This document shows positions 35,177 through 48,500 of a stretch of DNA of 64,000 nucleotides, piece after piece. Both the position numbers and the translations under genes were made by a program. Within the stretch, counting starts at the first letter, position 1. Each line of letters begins with the position of its first letter. A model generated the notes under the pieces. That model ran no database searches. It was not told where the DNA came from and saw only the letters and a list, made by a program, of their open reading frames with translations. Source of the DNA: Micromussa lordhowensis (taxonomy: Eukaryota > Cnidaria > Anthozoa > Scleractinia > Lobophylliidae); NCBI GenBank assembly GCA_964020085.1, contig CAXHUQ010001451.1:62001-126000 (forward strand), read 5' to 3'.

Positions 35177-37960
35177 GGCTAATTAGCAATCGGGCTGCTT
35201 AGCATAGTGTGACATTTTGCACAGCTCCGAAACTTTGCATGTGGACCCGGACCGACCCCGGGAGTGCTTTGGTTCCATTAGTTTGCAAAATTGCGACGCG
35301 CGCCAAGCTCGGCTAAATAGGTAGCCAGCCGGCCGCACCCGGGGATCTGCCGGGCTGGTTAGCATAGTGTGACATTTTGCGCAGCTCCGAAACTTTGCAT
35401 GTGGGCCCGGACCGACCCCTGAAGTGCTTTGATGCCATTAGTTTGCAAAGTTGCGACGCGCGCCAAGCTCGGCTAATTAGGCAGCCAGCCGGCCGCACCA
35501 GCAGATCTGCCGGGCTGCTTAGCATAGTGTGACATTTTGCGCGGCTCCGAAACTGTGCATGTGGGCCCGGACTGACCCCGGAAGTGCTTTGGTGCCATTA
35601 GTTTGCAAAGTTGCGATGCGCGCCAAGTTCGGCTAATTAGCAATCGGCCTGCTTAGCATAGTGTGACATTTTGAACAGCTCCAAAACTTTGCATGTGGAC
35701 CCGGACCGACCCCGGGAGTGCTTTGGTGCCATTAGTTTGCAAAATTGCGACGCGCGCCAAGCTCGGCTAACTAGGTAGCCAGCCGGCCGCACCCAGGGAT
35801 CTGCAGGGCTGGTTAGCATAGTGTGACATTTTGCGCAGCTCCGAAACTTTGCATGTGGGCCCGAACCGACCCCGGAAGTGCTTTGGTGCCATTAGTTTGC
35901 AAAGTTGCGACGCGCGCCAAGTTCGGCTAATTAGCAATCGGGCTGCTTAGCATAGTGTGACATTTTGCGCAGCTCCGAAACTTTGCATGTGGACCCGGAC
36001 CGACCCCGGGAGTGCTTTGGTACCATTAGTTTGCAAAGTTGTGACGCGCGCCAAGCTCGGCTAACTAGGCAGCCAGCCGGCCGCACCCGGGGAAATGCCG
36101 GGCTCCTAAGCATAGTGTGACATTTTGCGCAGCTCCGAAACTTTGCATGTGGGCCCGGACCTACCCCGGGAGTGCTTTGGTGCCATTAGTTTGCAAAGTT
36201 GCGACGCGCGCCAAGTTTGGCTAATTAGCAATCGGGCTGCTTTGCATAGTGTGACATTTTGCGCAGCTCCGAAACTTTGCATGTGGATTCAAACCGACCC
36301 CGGGAGTGCCTTGGAGCCATTAGTTTGCAAAGTTGCGACCCGCGCCAAGCTCGGCTAATTAGGCAGCCAGCCGGCCGGCCGCACCCGCGCATCTGCCGGG
36401 CTGCTTAGCATAGTGTGACATTTTGCGCGGCTCCGAAACTGTGCATGTGGGCCCGGACTGACCCCGAGAGTGCTTTGGTGCCATTAGTTTGCAAAGTTGC
36501 GACGCGCGCCAAGTTTGGCTAATTAGCAATCGGGCTGTTTAGCATAGTGTGACATTTTGCGCAGCTCCGAAACTTTGCATGTGGACCCGGACCAACCCCG
36601 GGAGTGCTTTGGTGCCATTAGTTTGCAAAATTGCGACGCGCGCCAGCCTCGGCTAACTAGGCAGCCAGCCGGCCGCACCCGCGGATCTGCCGGGCTCCTT
36701 AGCATAGTGTGACATTTTGCGCAGCTCCGAAACTGTGCATGTGGGCCCGGACCGACCCCGGAAGTGCTTTGGTTCCATTAGTTTGCAAAGTTGCGACGCG
36801 CGCCAAGTTCGGCTAATTAGCAATCGGGCTGCTTAGCATAGTGTGACATTTTGCGCAGCTCCGAAACTTTGCATGTGGACCCGGACCGACCCCGGGAGTG
36901 CTTTGGTGCCATTAGTTTGCAAAGTTGTGACGCGCGCCAAGCTCGGCTAACTAGGCAGCCAGCCGGCCGCACCCGCGGAAATGCCGGGCTCCTAAGCATA
37001 GTGTGACATTTTGCGCAGCTCCGAAACTTTGCATGTGGGCCCGGACTGACACCTGAAGTGCTTTGGTTCCATTAGTTTGCAAAGTTGCGACGCGCGCCAA
37101 GTTCGGCTAATTAGCAATCGGGTTGCTTAGCATAGTGTGACATTTTGCGCAGCTCTGAAACTTTGCATGTGGACCCGGACCGACCCCGGGAGTGCTTTGG
37201 TGCCATTAGTTTGCAAAGTTGCGACGCGCGCCAAGCTCGGCTAACTAGGCAGCTAGCCGGCCGCACCCGCGGATCTGCCGGGCTGCTTAGCATAGTGTGA
37301 CATTTTGCGCAGCTCCGAAACTGTGCATGTGGGCCCGGACCGACCCCGGAAGTGCTTTGGTTCCATTAGTTTGCAAAGTTGCGACGCGCGCCAAGTTTGG
37401 CTAATTAGCAATCGGGCTGCTTAGCATAGTGTGACATTTTGCGCAGCTCCGAAACTTTGCATGTGGACCCGGACCGACCCCGGGAGTGCTTTGGTGCCAT
37501 TAGTTTGCAAAGTTGCGACGCACGCCAAGCTCGGCTAGCTAGGTAGCCAGCCGGCCGCACCCGGGGATCTGCCGGGCTCCTTAGCATAGTGTGACATTTT
37601 GAGCAGCTCCGAAACTTTGCATGTGGGCCCGGACCGACCCCGGGAGTACTTTGGTGCCATTAGTTTGCAAAGTTGCGACGCGCGCCAAGTTTGGCTAATT
37701 AGCAATGGGGCTGCTTAGCATAGTGTGACATTTTGCGCAGCTCCGAAACTTTGCATGTGGACTTGGACCGACCCCGGGAGTGCTTTGGTGCCATTAGTTT
37801 GCAAAGTTGCGACGCGCGCCAAGTTCGGCTAATTAGCAATTGGGCTGCTTAGCATAGTGTGACATTTTGCGCAGCTCCGAAACTTTGCATGTGGGCCGGG
37901 ACCGACCCCGGGAGTGCTTTGGTGCCATTAGTTTGCAAAGTTGCGACACGCGCCAAGTTT
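35177..37960. repeat. Canonical 19-mer HOR, unit 1 (2784 bp)
   Basis: Monomer starts are 35177 S, 35311 L, 35471 L, 35631 S, 35765 L, 35925 S, 36059 L, 36219 S, 36353 L' (164 bp), 36517 S, 36651 L, 36811 S, 36945 L, 37105 S, 37239 L, 37399 S, 37533 L, 37693 S and 37827 S. The sum is 10 x 134 + 8 x 160 + 164 = 2784. Private changes are gcgcatctg at about 36390 and gacacctgaag at about 37051. It has the a haplotype at 37399-37692 (aattagc, acccggacc, agctaggtagc) and the caatgggg variant at about 37707. Confidence 0.93.
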
Positions 37961-40744
37961 GGCTAATTAGCAATCGGGCTGCTTAGCATAGTGTGACATT
38001 TTGCACAGCTCCGAAACTTTGCATGTGGACCCGGACCGACCCCGGGAGTGCTTTGGTTCCATTAGTTTGCAAAATTGCGACGCGCGCCAAGCTCGGCTAA
38101 ATAGGTAGCCAGCCGGCCGCACCCGGGGATCTGCCGGGCTGGTTAGCATAGTGTGACATTTTGCGCAGCTCCGAAACTTTGCATGTGGGCCCGGACCGAC
38201 CCCTGAAGTGCTTTGATGCCATTAGTTTGCAAAGTTGCGACGCGCGCCAAGCTCGGCTAATTAGGCAGCCAGCCGGCCGCACCAGCAGATCTGCCGGGCT
38301 GCTTAGCATAGTGTGACATTTTGCGCGGCTCCGAAACTGTGCATGTGGGCCCGGACTGACCCCGGAAGTGCTTTGGTGCCATTAGTTTGCAAAGTTGCGA
38401 TGCGCGCCAAGTTCGGCTAATTAGCAATCGGCCTGCTTAGCATAGTGTGACATTTTGAACAGCTCCAAAACTTTGCATGTGGACCCGGACCGACCCCGGG
38501 AGTGCTTTGGTGCCATTAGTTTGCAAAATTGCGACGCGCGCCAAGCTCGGCTAACTAGGTAGCCAGCCGGCCGCACCCAGGGATCTGCAGGGCTGGTTAG
38601 CATAGTGTGACATTTTGCGCAGCTCCGAAACTTTGCATGTGGGCCCGAACCGACCCCGGAAGTGCTTTGGTGCCATTAGTTTGCAAAGTTGCGACGCGCG
38701 CCAAGTTCGGCTAATTAGCAATCGGGCTGCTTAGCATAGTGTGACATTTTGCGCAGCTCCGAAACTTTGCATGTGGACCCGGACCGACCCCGGGAGTGCT
38801 TTGGTACCATTAGTTTGCAAAGTTGTGACGCGCGCCAAGCTCGGCTAACTAGGCAGCCAGCCGGCCGCACCCGGGGAAATGCCGGGCTCCTAAGCATAGT
38901 GTGACATTTTGCGCAGCTCCGAAACTTTGCATGTGGGCCCGGACCTACCCCGGGAGTGCTTTGGTGCCATTAGTTTGCAAAGTTGCGACGCGCGCCAAGT
39001 TTGGCTAATTAGCAATCGGGCTGCTTTGCATAGTGTGACATTTTGCGCAGCTCCGAAACTTTGCATGTGGATTCAAACCGACCCCGGGAGTGCCTTGGAG
39101 CCATTAGTTTGCAAAGTTGCGACCCGCGCCAAGCTCGGCTAATTAGGCAGCCAGCCGGCCGGCCGCACCCGCGGATCTGCCGGGCTGCTTAGCATAGTGT
39201 GACATTTTGCGCGGCTCCGAAACTGTGCATGTGGGCCCGGACTGACCCCGAGAGTGCTTTGGTGCCATTAGTTTGCAAAGTTGCGACGCGCGCCAAGTTT
39301 GGCTAATTAGCAATCGGGCTGTTTAGCATAGTGTGACATTTTGCGCAGCTCCGAAACTTTGCATGTGGACCCGGACCAACCCCGGGAGTGCTTTGGTGCC
39401 ATTAGTTTGCAAAATTGCGACGCGCGCCAGCCTCGGCTAACTAGGCAGCCAGCCGGCCGCACCCGCGGATCTGCCGGGCTCCTTAGCATAGTGTGACATT
39501 TTGCGCAGCTCCGAAACTGTGCATGTGGGCCCGGACCGACCCCGGAAGTGCTTTGGTTCCATTAGTTTGCAAAGTTGCGACGCGCGCCAAGTTCGGCTAA
39601 TTAGCAATCGGGCTGCTTAGCATAGTGTGACATTTTGCGCAGCTCCGAAACTTTGCATGTGGACCCGGACCGACCCCGGGAGTGCTTTGGTGCCATTAGT
39701 TTGCAAAGTTGTGACGCGCGCCAAGCTCGGCTAACTAGGCAGCCAGCCGGCCGCACCCGCGGAAATGCCGGGCTCCTAAGCATAGTGTGACATTTTGCGC
39801 AGCTCCGAAACTTTGCATGTGGGCCCGGACTGACCCCTGAAGTGCTTTGGTTCCATTAGTTTGCAAAGTTGCGACGCGCGCCAAGTTCGGCTAATTAGCA
39901 ATCGGGTTGCTTAGCATAGTGTGACATTTTGCGCAGCTCTGAAACTTTGCATGTGGACCCGGACCGACCCCGGGAGTGCTTTGGTGCCATTAGTTTGCAA
40001 AGTTGCGACGCGCGCCAAGCTCGGCTAACTAGGCAGCTAGCCGGCCGCACCCGCGGATCTGCCGGGCTGCTTAGCATAGTGTGACATTTTGCGCAGCTCC
40101 GAAACTGTGCATGTGGGCCCGGACCGACCCCGGAAGTGCTTTGGTTCCATTAGTTTGCAAAGTTGCGACGCGCGCCAAGTTTGGCTAATTAGCAATCGGG
40201 CTGCTTAGCATAGTGTGACATTTTGCGCAGCTCCGAAACTTTGCATGTGGACCCGGACCGACCCCGGGAGTGCTTTGGTGCCATTAGTTTGCAAAGTTGC
40301 GACGCACGCCAAGCTCGGCTAGCTAGGTAGCCAGCCGGCCGCACCCGGGGATCTGCCGGGCTCCTTAGCATAGTGTGACATTTTGAGCAGCTCCGAAACT
40401 TTGCATGTGGGCCCGGACCGACCCCGGGAGTACTTTGGTGCCATTAGTTTGCAAAGTTGCGACGCGCGCCAAGTTTGGCTAATTAGCAATGGGGCTGCTT
40501 AGCATAGTGTGACATTTTGCGCAGCTCCGAAACTTTGCATGTGGACTTGGACCGACCCCGGGAGTGCTTTGGTGCCATTAGTTTGCAAAGTTGCGACGCG
40601 CGCCAAGTTCGGCTAATTAGCAATTGGGCTGCTTAGCATAGTGTGACATTTTGCGCAGCTCCGAAACTTTGCATGTGGGCCGGGACCGACCCCGGGAGTG
40701 CTTTGGTGCCATTAGTTTGCAAAGTTGCGACACGCGCCAAGTTT
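37961..40744. repeat. Canonical 19-mer HOR, unit 2 (2784 bp)
   Basis: Same monomer order and exact length as the preceding unit. It shares the a haplotype in monomers 16-17 and the caatgggg variant (about 40491), and I saw no private change by eye. The caatgggg site recurs exactly 2784 bp after the one in the preceding unit, which is direct evidence of whole-unit amplification. Confidence 0.93.
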
Positions 40745-43528
40745 GGCTAATTAGCAATCGGGCTGCTTAGCATAGTGTGACATTTTGCACAGCTCCGAAA
40801 CTTTGCATGTGGACCCGGACCGACCCCGGGAGTGCTTTGGTTCCATTAGTTTGCAAAATTGCGACGCGCGCCAAGCTCGGCTAAATAGGTAGCCAGCCGG
40901 CCGCACCCGGGGATCTGCCGGGCTGGTTAGCATAGTGTGACATTTTGCGCAGCTCCGAAACTTTGCATGTGGGCCCGGACCGACCCCTGAAGTGCTTTGA
41001 TGCCATTAGTTTGCAAAGTTGCGACGCGCGCCAAGCTCGGCTAATTAGGCAGCCAGCCGGCCGCACCAGCAGATCTGCCGGGCTGCTTAGCATAGTGTGA
41101 CATTTTGCGCGGCTCCGAAACTGTGCATGTGGGCCCGGACTGACCCCGGAAGTGCTTTGGTGCCATTAGTTTGCAAAGTTGCGATGCGCGCCAAGTTCGG
41201 CTAATTAGCAATCGGCCTGCTTAGCATAGTGTGACATTTTGAACAGCTCCAAAACTTTGCATGTGGACCCGGACCGACCCCGGGAGTGCTTTGGTGCCAT
41301 TAGTTTGCAAAATTGCGACGCGCGCCAAGCTCGGCTAACTAGGTAGCCAGCCGGCCGCACCCAGGGATCTGCAGGGCTGGTTAGCATAGTGTGACATTTT
41401 GCGCAGCTCCGAAACTTTGCATGTGGGCCCGAACCGACCCCGGAAGTGCTTTGGTGCCATTAGTTTGCAAAGTTGCGACGCGCGCCAAGTTCGGCTAATT
41501 AGCAATCGGGCTGCTTAGCATAGTGTGACATTTTGCGCAGCTCCGAAACTTTGCATGTGGACCCGGACCGACCCCGGGAGTGCTTTGGTACCATTAGTTT
41601 GCAAAGTTGTGACGCGCGCCAAGCTCGGCTAACTAGGCAGCCAGCCGGCCGCACCCGGGGAAATGCCGGGCTCCTAAGCATAGTGTGACATTTTGCGCAG
41701 CTCCGAAACTTTGCATGTGGGCCCGGACCTACCCCGGGAGTGCTTTGGTGCCATTAGTTTGCAAAGTTGCGACGCGCGCCAAGTTTGGCTAATTAGCAAT
41801 CGGGCTGCTTTGCATAGTGTGACATTTTGCGCAGCTCCGAAACTTTGCATGTGGATTCAAACCGACCCCGGGAGTGCCTTGGAGCCATTAGTTTGCAAAG
41901 TTGCGACCCGCGCCAAGCTCGGCTAATTAGGCAGCCAGCCGGCCGGCCGCACCCGCGGATCTGCCGGGCTGCTTAGCATAGTGTGACATTTTGCGCGGCT
42001 CCGAAACTGTGCATGTGGGCCCGGACTGACCCCGAGAGTGCTTTGGTGCCATTAGTTTGCAAAGTTGCGACGCGCGCCAAGTTTGGCTAATTAGCAATCG
42101 GGCTGTTTAGCATAGTGTGACATTTTGCGCAGCTCCGAAACTTTGCATGTGGACCCGGACCAACCCCGGGAGTGCTTTGGTGCCATTAGTTTGCAAAATT
42201 GCGACGCGCGCCAGCCTCGGCTAACTAGGCAGCCAGCCGGCCGCACCCGCGGATCTGCCGGGCTCCTTAGCATAGTGTGACATTTTGCGCAGCTCCGAAA
42301 CTGTGCATGTGGGCCCGGACCGACCCCGGAAGTGCTTTGGTTCCATTAGTTTGCAAAGTTGCGACGCGCGCCAAGTTCGGCTAATTAGCAATCGGGCTGC
42401 TTAGCATAGTGTGACATTTTGCGCAGCTCCGAAACTTTGCATGTGGACCCGGACCGACCCCGGGAGTGCTTTGGTGCCATTAGTTTGCAAAGTTGTGACG
42501 CGCGCCAAGCTCGGCTAACTAGGCAGCCAGCCGGCCGCACCCGCGGAAATGCCGGGCTCCTAAGCATAGTGTGACATTTTGCGCAGCTCCGAAACTTTGC
42601 ATGTGGGCCCGGACTGACCCCTGAAGTGCTTTGGTTCCATTAGTTTGCAAAGTTGCGACGCGCGCCAAGTTCGGCTAATTAGCAATCGGGTTGCTTAGCA
42701 TAGTGTGACATTTTGCGCAGCTCTGAAACTTTGCATGTGGACCCGGACCGACCCCGGGAGTGCTTTGGTGCCATTAGTTTGCAAAGTTGCGACGCGCGCC
42801 AAGCTCGGCTAACTAGGCAGCTAGCCGGCCGCACCCGCGGATCTGCCGGGCTGCTTAGCATAGTGTGACATTTTGCGCAGCTCCGAAACTGTGCATGTGG
42901 GCCCGGACCGACCCCGGAAGTGCTTTGGTTCCATTAGTTTGCAAAGTTGCGACGCGCGCCAAGTTTGGCTTATTAGCATCCGGGCTGCTTAGCATAGTGT
43001 GACATTTTGCGCAGCTCCGAAACTTTGCATGTGGACTTGGACCGACCCCGGGAGTGCTTTGGTGCCATTAGTTTGCAAAGTTGCGACGCGCGCCAAGCTC
43101 GGCTAACTAGGCAGCCAGCCGGCCGCACCCGGGGATCTGCCGGGCTCCTTAGCATAGTGTGACATTTTGAGCAGCTCCGAAACTTTGCATGTGGACCCGG
43201 ACCGACCCCGGGAGTACTTTGGTGCCATTAGTTTGCAAAGTTGCGACGCGCGCCAAGTTTGGCTAATTAGCAATCGGGCTGCTTAGCATAGTGTGACATT
43301 TTGCGCAGCTCCGAAACTTTGCATGTGGACTTGGACCGACCCCGGGAGTGCTTTGGTGCCATTAGTTTGCAAAGTTGCGACGCGCGCCAAGTTCGGCTAA
43401 TTAGCAATTGGGCTGCTTAGCATAGTGTGACATTTTGCGCAGCTCCGAAACTTTGCATGTGGGCCGGGACCGACCCCGGGAGTGCTTTGGTGCCATTAGT
43501 TTGCAAAGTTGCGACACGCGCCAAGTTT
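40745..43528. repeat. Canonical 19-mer HOR, unit 3 (2784 bp, b haplotype)
   Basis: Same length and order as its neighbours, but monomers 16-17 (starts 42967 and 43101) carry the b haplotype: ggcttattagcatccggg and acttggacc in the S, and ctaactaggcag in the L, whose tail reads gtggaccc instead of gtgggccc. The caatgggg marker is absent (cgggct at about 43275). About 300 bp therefore differs as a block, while the rest of the unit matches units 1 and 2. Confidence 0.9.
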
Positions 43529-45560
43529 GGCTAATTAGCAATCGGGCTGCTTAGCATAGTGTGACATTTTGCACAGCTCCGAAACTTTGCATGTGGACCC
43601 GGACCGACCCCGGGAGTGCTTTGGTTCCATTAGTTTGCAAAATTGCGACGCGCGCCAAGCTCGGCTAAATAGGTAGCCAGCCGGCCGCACCCGGGGATCT
43701 GCCGGGCTGGTTAGCATAGTGTGACATTTTGCGCAGCTCCGAAACTTTGCATGTGGGCCCGGACCGACCCCTGAAGTGCTTTGATGCCATTAGTTTGCAA
43801 AGTTGCGACGCGCGCCAAGCTCGGCTAATTAGGCAGCCAGCCGGCCGCACCAGCAGATCTGCCGGGCTGCTTAGCATAGTGTGACATTTTGCGCGGCTCC
43901 GAAACTGTGCATGTGGGCCCGGACTGACCCCGGAAGTGCTTTGGTGCCATTAGTTTGCAAAGTTGCGATGCGCGCCAAGTTCGGCTAATTAGCAATCGGC
44001 CTGCTTAGCATAGTGTGACATTTTGAACAGCTCCAAAACTTTGCATGTGGACCCGGACCGACCCCGGGAGTGCTTTGGTGCCATTAGTTTGCAAAATTGC
44101 GACGCGCGCCAAGCTCGGCTAACTAGGTAGCCAGCCGGCCGCACCCAGGGATCTGCAGGGCTGGTTAGCATAGTGTGACATTTTGCGCAGCTCCGAAACT
44201 TTGCATGTGGGCCCGAACCGACCCCGGAAGTGCTTTGGTGCCATTAGTTTGCAAAGTTGCGACGCGCGCCAAGTTCGGCTAATTAGCAATCGGGCTGCTT
44301 AGCATAGTGTGACATTTTGCGCAGCTCCGAAACTTTGCATGTGGACCCGGACCGACCCCGGGAGTGCTTTGGTACCATTAGTTTGCAAAGTTGTGACGCG
44401 CGCCAAGCTCGGCTAACTAGGCAGCCAGCCGGCCGCACCCGGGGAAATGCCGGGCTCCTAAGCATAGTGTGACATTTTGCGCAGCTCCGAAACTTTGCAT
44501 GTGGGCCCGGACCTACCCCGGGAGTGCTTTGGTGCCATTAGTTTGCAAAGTTGCGACGCGCGCCAAGTTCGGCTAATTAGCAATCGGGCTGCTTAGCATA
44601 GTGTGACATTTTGCGCAGCTCCGAACCTTTGCATGTGGGCCGGGACCGACCCCGAGAGTGCTTTGGTGCCATTAGTTTGCAAAGTTGCGACACGCGCCAA
44701 GTTTGGCTAATTAGCAATCGGGCTGCTTAGCATAGTGTGACATTTTGCACAGCTCCGAAACTTTGCATGTGGACCCGGACCGACCCCGGGAGTGCTTTGG
44801 TTCCATTAGTTTGCAAAATTGCGACGCGCGCCAAGCTCGGCTAACTAGGTAGCCAGCCGGCCGCACCCGAGGATCTGCCGGGCTGGTTAGCATAGTGTGA
44901 CATTTTGCGCAGCTCCGAAACTGTGCATGTGGGCCCGGACCGACCCCGGAAGTGCTTTGGTTCCATTAGTTTGCAAAGTTGCGACGCGCGCCAAGTTTGG
45001 CTAATTAGCAATCGGGCTGCTTAGCATAGTGTGACATTTTGCGCAGCTCCGAAACTTTGCATGTGGACCCGGACCGACCCCGGGAGTGCTTTGGTGCCAT
45101 TAGTTTGCAAAGTTGCGACGCACGCCAAGCTCGGCTAGCTAGGCAGCCAGCCGGCCGCACCCGGGGATCTGCCGGGCTCCTTAGCATAGTGTGACATTTT
45201 GAGCAGCTCCGAAACTTTGCATGTGGGCCCGGACCGACCCCGGGAGTACTTTGGTGCCATTAGTTTGCAAAGTTGCGACGCGCGCCAAGTTTGGCTAATT
45301 AGCAATCGGGCTGCTTAGCATAGTGTGACATTTTGCGCAGCTCCGAAACTTTGCATGTGGACTTGGACCGACCCCGGGAGTGCTTTGGTGCCATTAGTTT
45401 GCAAAGTTGCGACGCGCGCCAAGTTCGGCTAATTAGCAATCGGGCTGCTTAGCATAGTGTGACATTTTGCGCAGCTCCGAAACTTTGCATGTGGGCCGGG
45501 ACCGACCCCGGGAGTGCTTTGGTGCCATTAGTTTGCAAAGTTGCGACACGCGCCAAGTTT
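43529..45560. repeat. 14-mer recombinant HOR unit, 2032 bp
   Basis: It starts canonically (S L L S L S L, starts 43529 to 44411). Near 44.53-44.62 kb it switches to sequence matching 24.2 kb (gaaccttt at 44624, matching 24250) and continues S S L S L S S to 45560. The switch removes the distinctive S with cttagc-to-ctttgc and the L' that should follow 44411. The sum is 8 x 134 + 6 x 160 = 2032. This is the left breakpoint of the 20,374-bp-offset duplication. Confidence 0.85.
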
Positions 45561-48500
45561 GGCTAATTAGCAATCGGGCTGCTTAGCATAGTGTGACATT
45601 TTGCACAGCTCCGAAACTTTGCATGTGGACCCGGACCGACCCCGGGAGTGCTTTGGTTCCATTAGTTTGCAAAATTGCGACGCGCGCCAAGCTCGGCTAA
45701 ATAGGTAGCCAGCCGGCCGCACCCGGGGATCTGCCGGGCTGGTTAGCATAGTGTGACATTTTGCGCAGCTCCGAAACTTTGCATGTGGGCCCGGACCGAC
45801 CCCTGAAGTGCTTTGATGCCATTAGTTTGCAAAGTTGCGACGCGCGCCAAGCTCGGCTAATTAGGCAGCCAGCCGGCCGCACCAGCAGATCTGCCGGGCT
45901 GCTTAGCATAGTGTGACATTTTGCGCGGCTCCGAAACTGTGCATGTGGGCCCGGACTGACCCCGGAAGTGCTTTGGTGCCATTAGTTTGCAAAGTTGCGA
46001 TGCGCGCCAAGTTCGGCTAATTAGCAATCGGCCTGCTTAGCATAGTGTGACATTTTGAACAGCTCCAAAACTTTGCATGTGGACCCGGACCGACCCCGGG
46101 AGTGCTTTGGTGCCATTAGTTTGCAAAATTGCGACGCGCGCCAAGTTCGGCTAATTAGCAATCGGGCTGCTTAGCATAGTGTGACATTTTGCGCAGCTCC
46201 GAAACTTTGCATGTGGACCCGGACCGACCCCGGGAGTGCTTTGGTGCCATTAGTTTGCAAAGTTGTGACGCGCGCCAAGCTCGGCTAACTAGGCAGCCAG
46301 CCGGCCGCACCCGGGGAAATGCCGGGCTCCTAAGCATAGTGTGACATTTTGCGCAGCTCCGAAACTTTGCATGTGGGCCCGGACCTAGCCCGGGAGTGCT
46401 TTGGTGCCATTAGTTTGCAAAGTTGCGACGCGCGCCAAGTTTGGCTAATTAGCAATCGGGCTGCTTTGCATAGTGTGACATTTTGCGCAGCTCCGAAACT
46501 TTGCATGTGGATTCAAACCGACCCCGGGAGTGCCTTGGAGCCATTAGTTTGCAAAGTTGCGACCCGCGCCAAGCTCGGCTAATTAGGCAGCCAGCCGGCC
46601 AGCCGCACCCGCGGATCTGCCGGGCTGCTTAGCATAGTGTGACATTTTGCGCGGCTCCGAAACTGTGCATGTGGGCCCGGACTGACCCCGAGAGTGCTTT
46701 GGTGCCATTAGTTTGCAAAGTTGCGACGCGCGCCAAGTTTGGCTAATTAGCAATCGGGCTGTTTAGCATAGTGTGACATTTTGCGCAGCTCCGAAACTTT
46801 GCATGTGGACCCGGACCAACCCCGGGAGTGCTTTGGTGCCATTAGTTTGCAAAATTGCGACGCGCGCCAGCCTCGGCTAACTAGGCAGCCAGCCGGCCGC
46901 ACCCGCGGATCTGCCGGGCTCCTTAGCATAGTGTGACATTTTGCGCAGCTCCGAAACTGTGCATGTGGGCCCGGACCGACCCCGGAAGTGCTTTGGTTCC
47001 ATTAGTTTGCAAAGTTGCGACGCGCGCCAAGTTCGGCTAATTAGCAATCGGGCTGCTTAGCATAGTGTGACATTTTGCGCAGCTCCGAAACTTTGCATGT
47101 GGACCCGGACCGACCCCGGGAGTGCTTTGGTGCCATTAGTTTGCAAAGTTGTGACGCGCGCCAAGCTCGGCTAACTAGGCAGCCAGCCGGCCGCACCCGC
47201 GGAAATGCCGGGCTCCTAAGCATAGTGTGACATTTTGCGCAGCTCCGAAACTTTGCATGTGGGCCCGGACTGACCCCTGAAGTGCTTTGGTTCCATTAGT
47301 TTGCAAATTTGCGACGCGCGCCAAGTTCGGCTAATTAGCAATCGGGTTGCTTAGCATAGTGTGACATTTTGCGCAGCTCTGAAACTTTGCATGTGGACCC
47401 GGACCGACCCCGGGAGTGCTTTGGTGCCATTAGTTTGCAAAGTTGCGACGCGCGCCAAGCTCGGCTAACTAGGCAGCTAGCCGGCCGCACCCGCGGATCT
47501 GCCGGGCTGCTTAGCATAGTGTGACATTTTGCGCAGCTCCGAAACTGTGCATGTGGGCCCGGACCGACCCCGGAAGTGCTTTGGTTCCATTAGTTTGCAA
47601 AGTTGCGACGCGCGCCAAGTTTGGCTTATTAGCAATCGGGCTGCTTAGCATAGTGTGACATTTTGCGCAGCTCCGAAACTTTGCATGTGGACTTGGACCG
47701 ACCCCGGGAGTGCTTTGGTGCCATTAGTTTGCAAAGTTGCGACGCGCGCCAAGCTCGGCTAACTAGGCAGCCAGCCGGCCGCACCAGGGGATCTGCCGGG
47801 CTCCTTAGCCTAGTGTGACATTTTCAGCAGCTCCGAAACTTTGCATGTGGACCCGGACCGACCCCGGGAGTACTTTGGTGCCATTAGTTTGCAAAGTTGC
47901 GACGCGCGCCAAGTTTGGCTAATTAGCAATCGGGCTGCTTAGCATAGTGTGACATTTTGCGCAGCTCCGAAACTTTGCATGTGGACTTGGACCGACCCCG
48001 GGAGTGCTTTGGTGCCATTAGTTTGCAAAGTTGCGACGCGCGCCAAGTTCGGCTAATTAGCAATCGGGCTGCTTAGCATAGTGTGACATTTTGCGCAGCT
48101 CCGAAACTTTGCATGTGGGCCGGGACCGACCCCGGGAGTGCTTTTGTGCCATTAGTTTGCAAAGTTGCGACACGCGCCAAGTTTGGCTAATTAGCAATCG
48201 GGCTGCTTAGCATAGTGTGACATTTTGCACAGCTCCGAAACTTTGCATGTGGACCCGGACCGTCCCCGGGAGTGCTTTGCTGCCATTAGTTTGCAAAATT
48301 GCGACGCGCACCAAGCTCGGCTAAATAGGTAGCCAGCCGGCCGCACCCGGGGATCTGCCGGGCTGGTTAGCATAGTGTGACATTTTGCGCAGCTCCGAAA
48401 CTTTGCATGTGGGCCCGGACCGACCCCTGAAGTGCTTTGATGCCATTAGTTTGCAAAGTTGCGACGCGCGCCAAGTTCGGCTAATTAGCAATCGGGCTGC

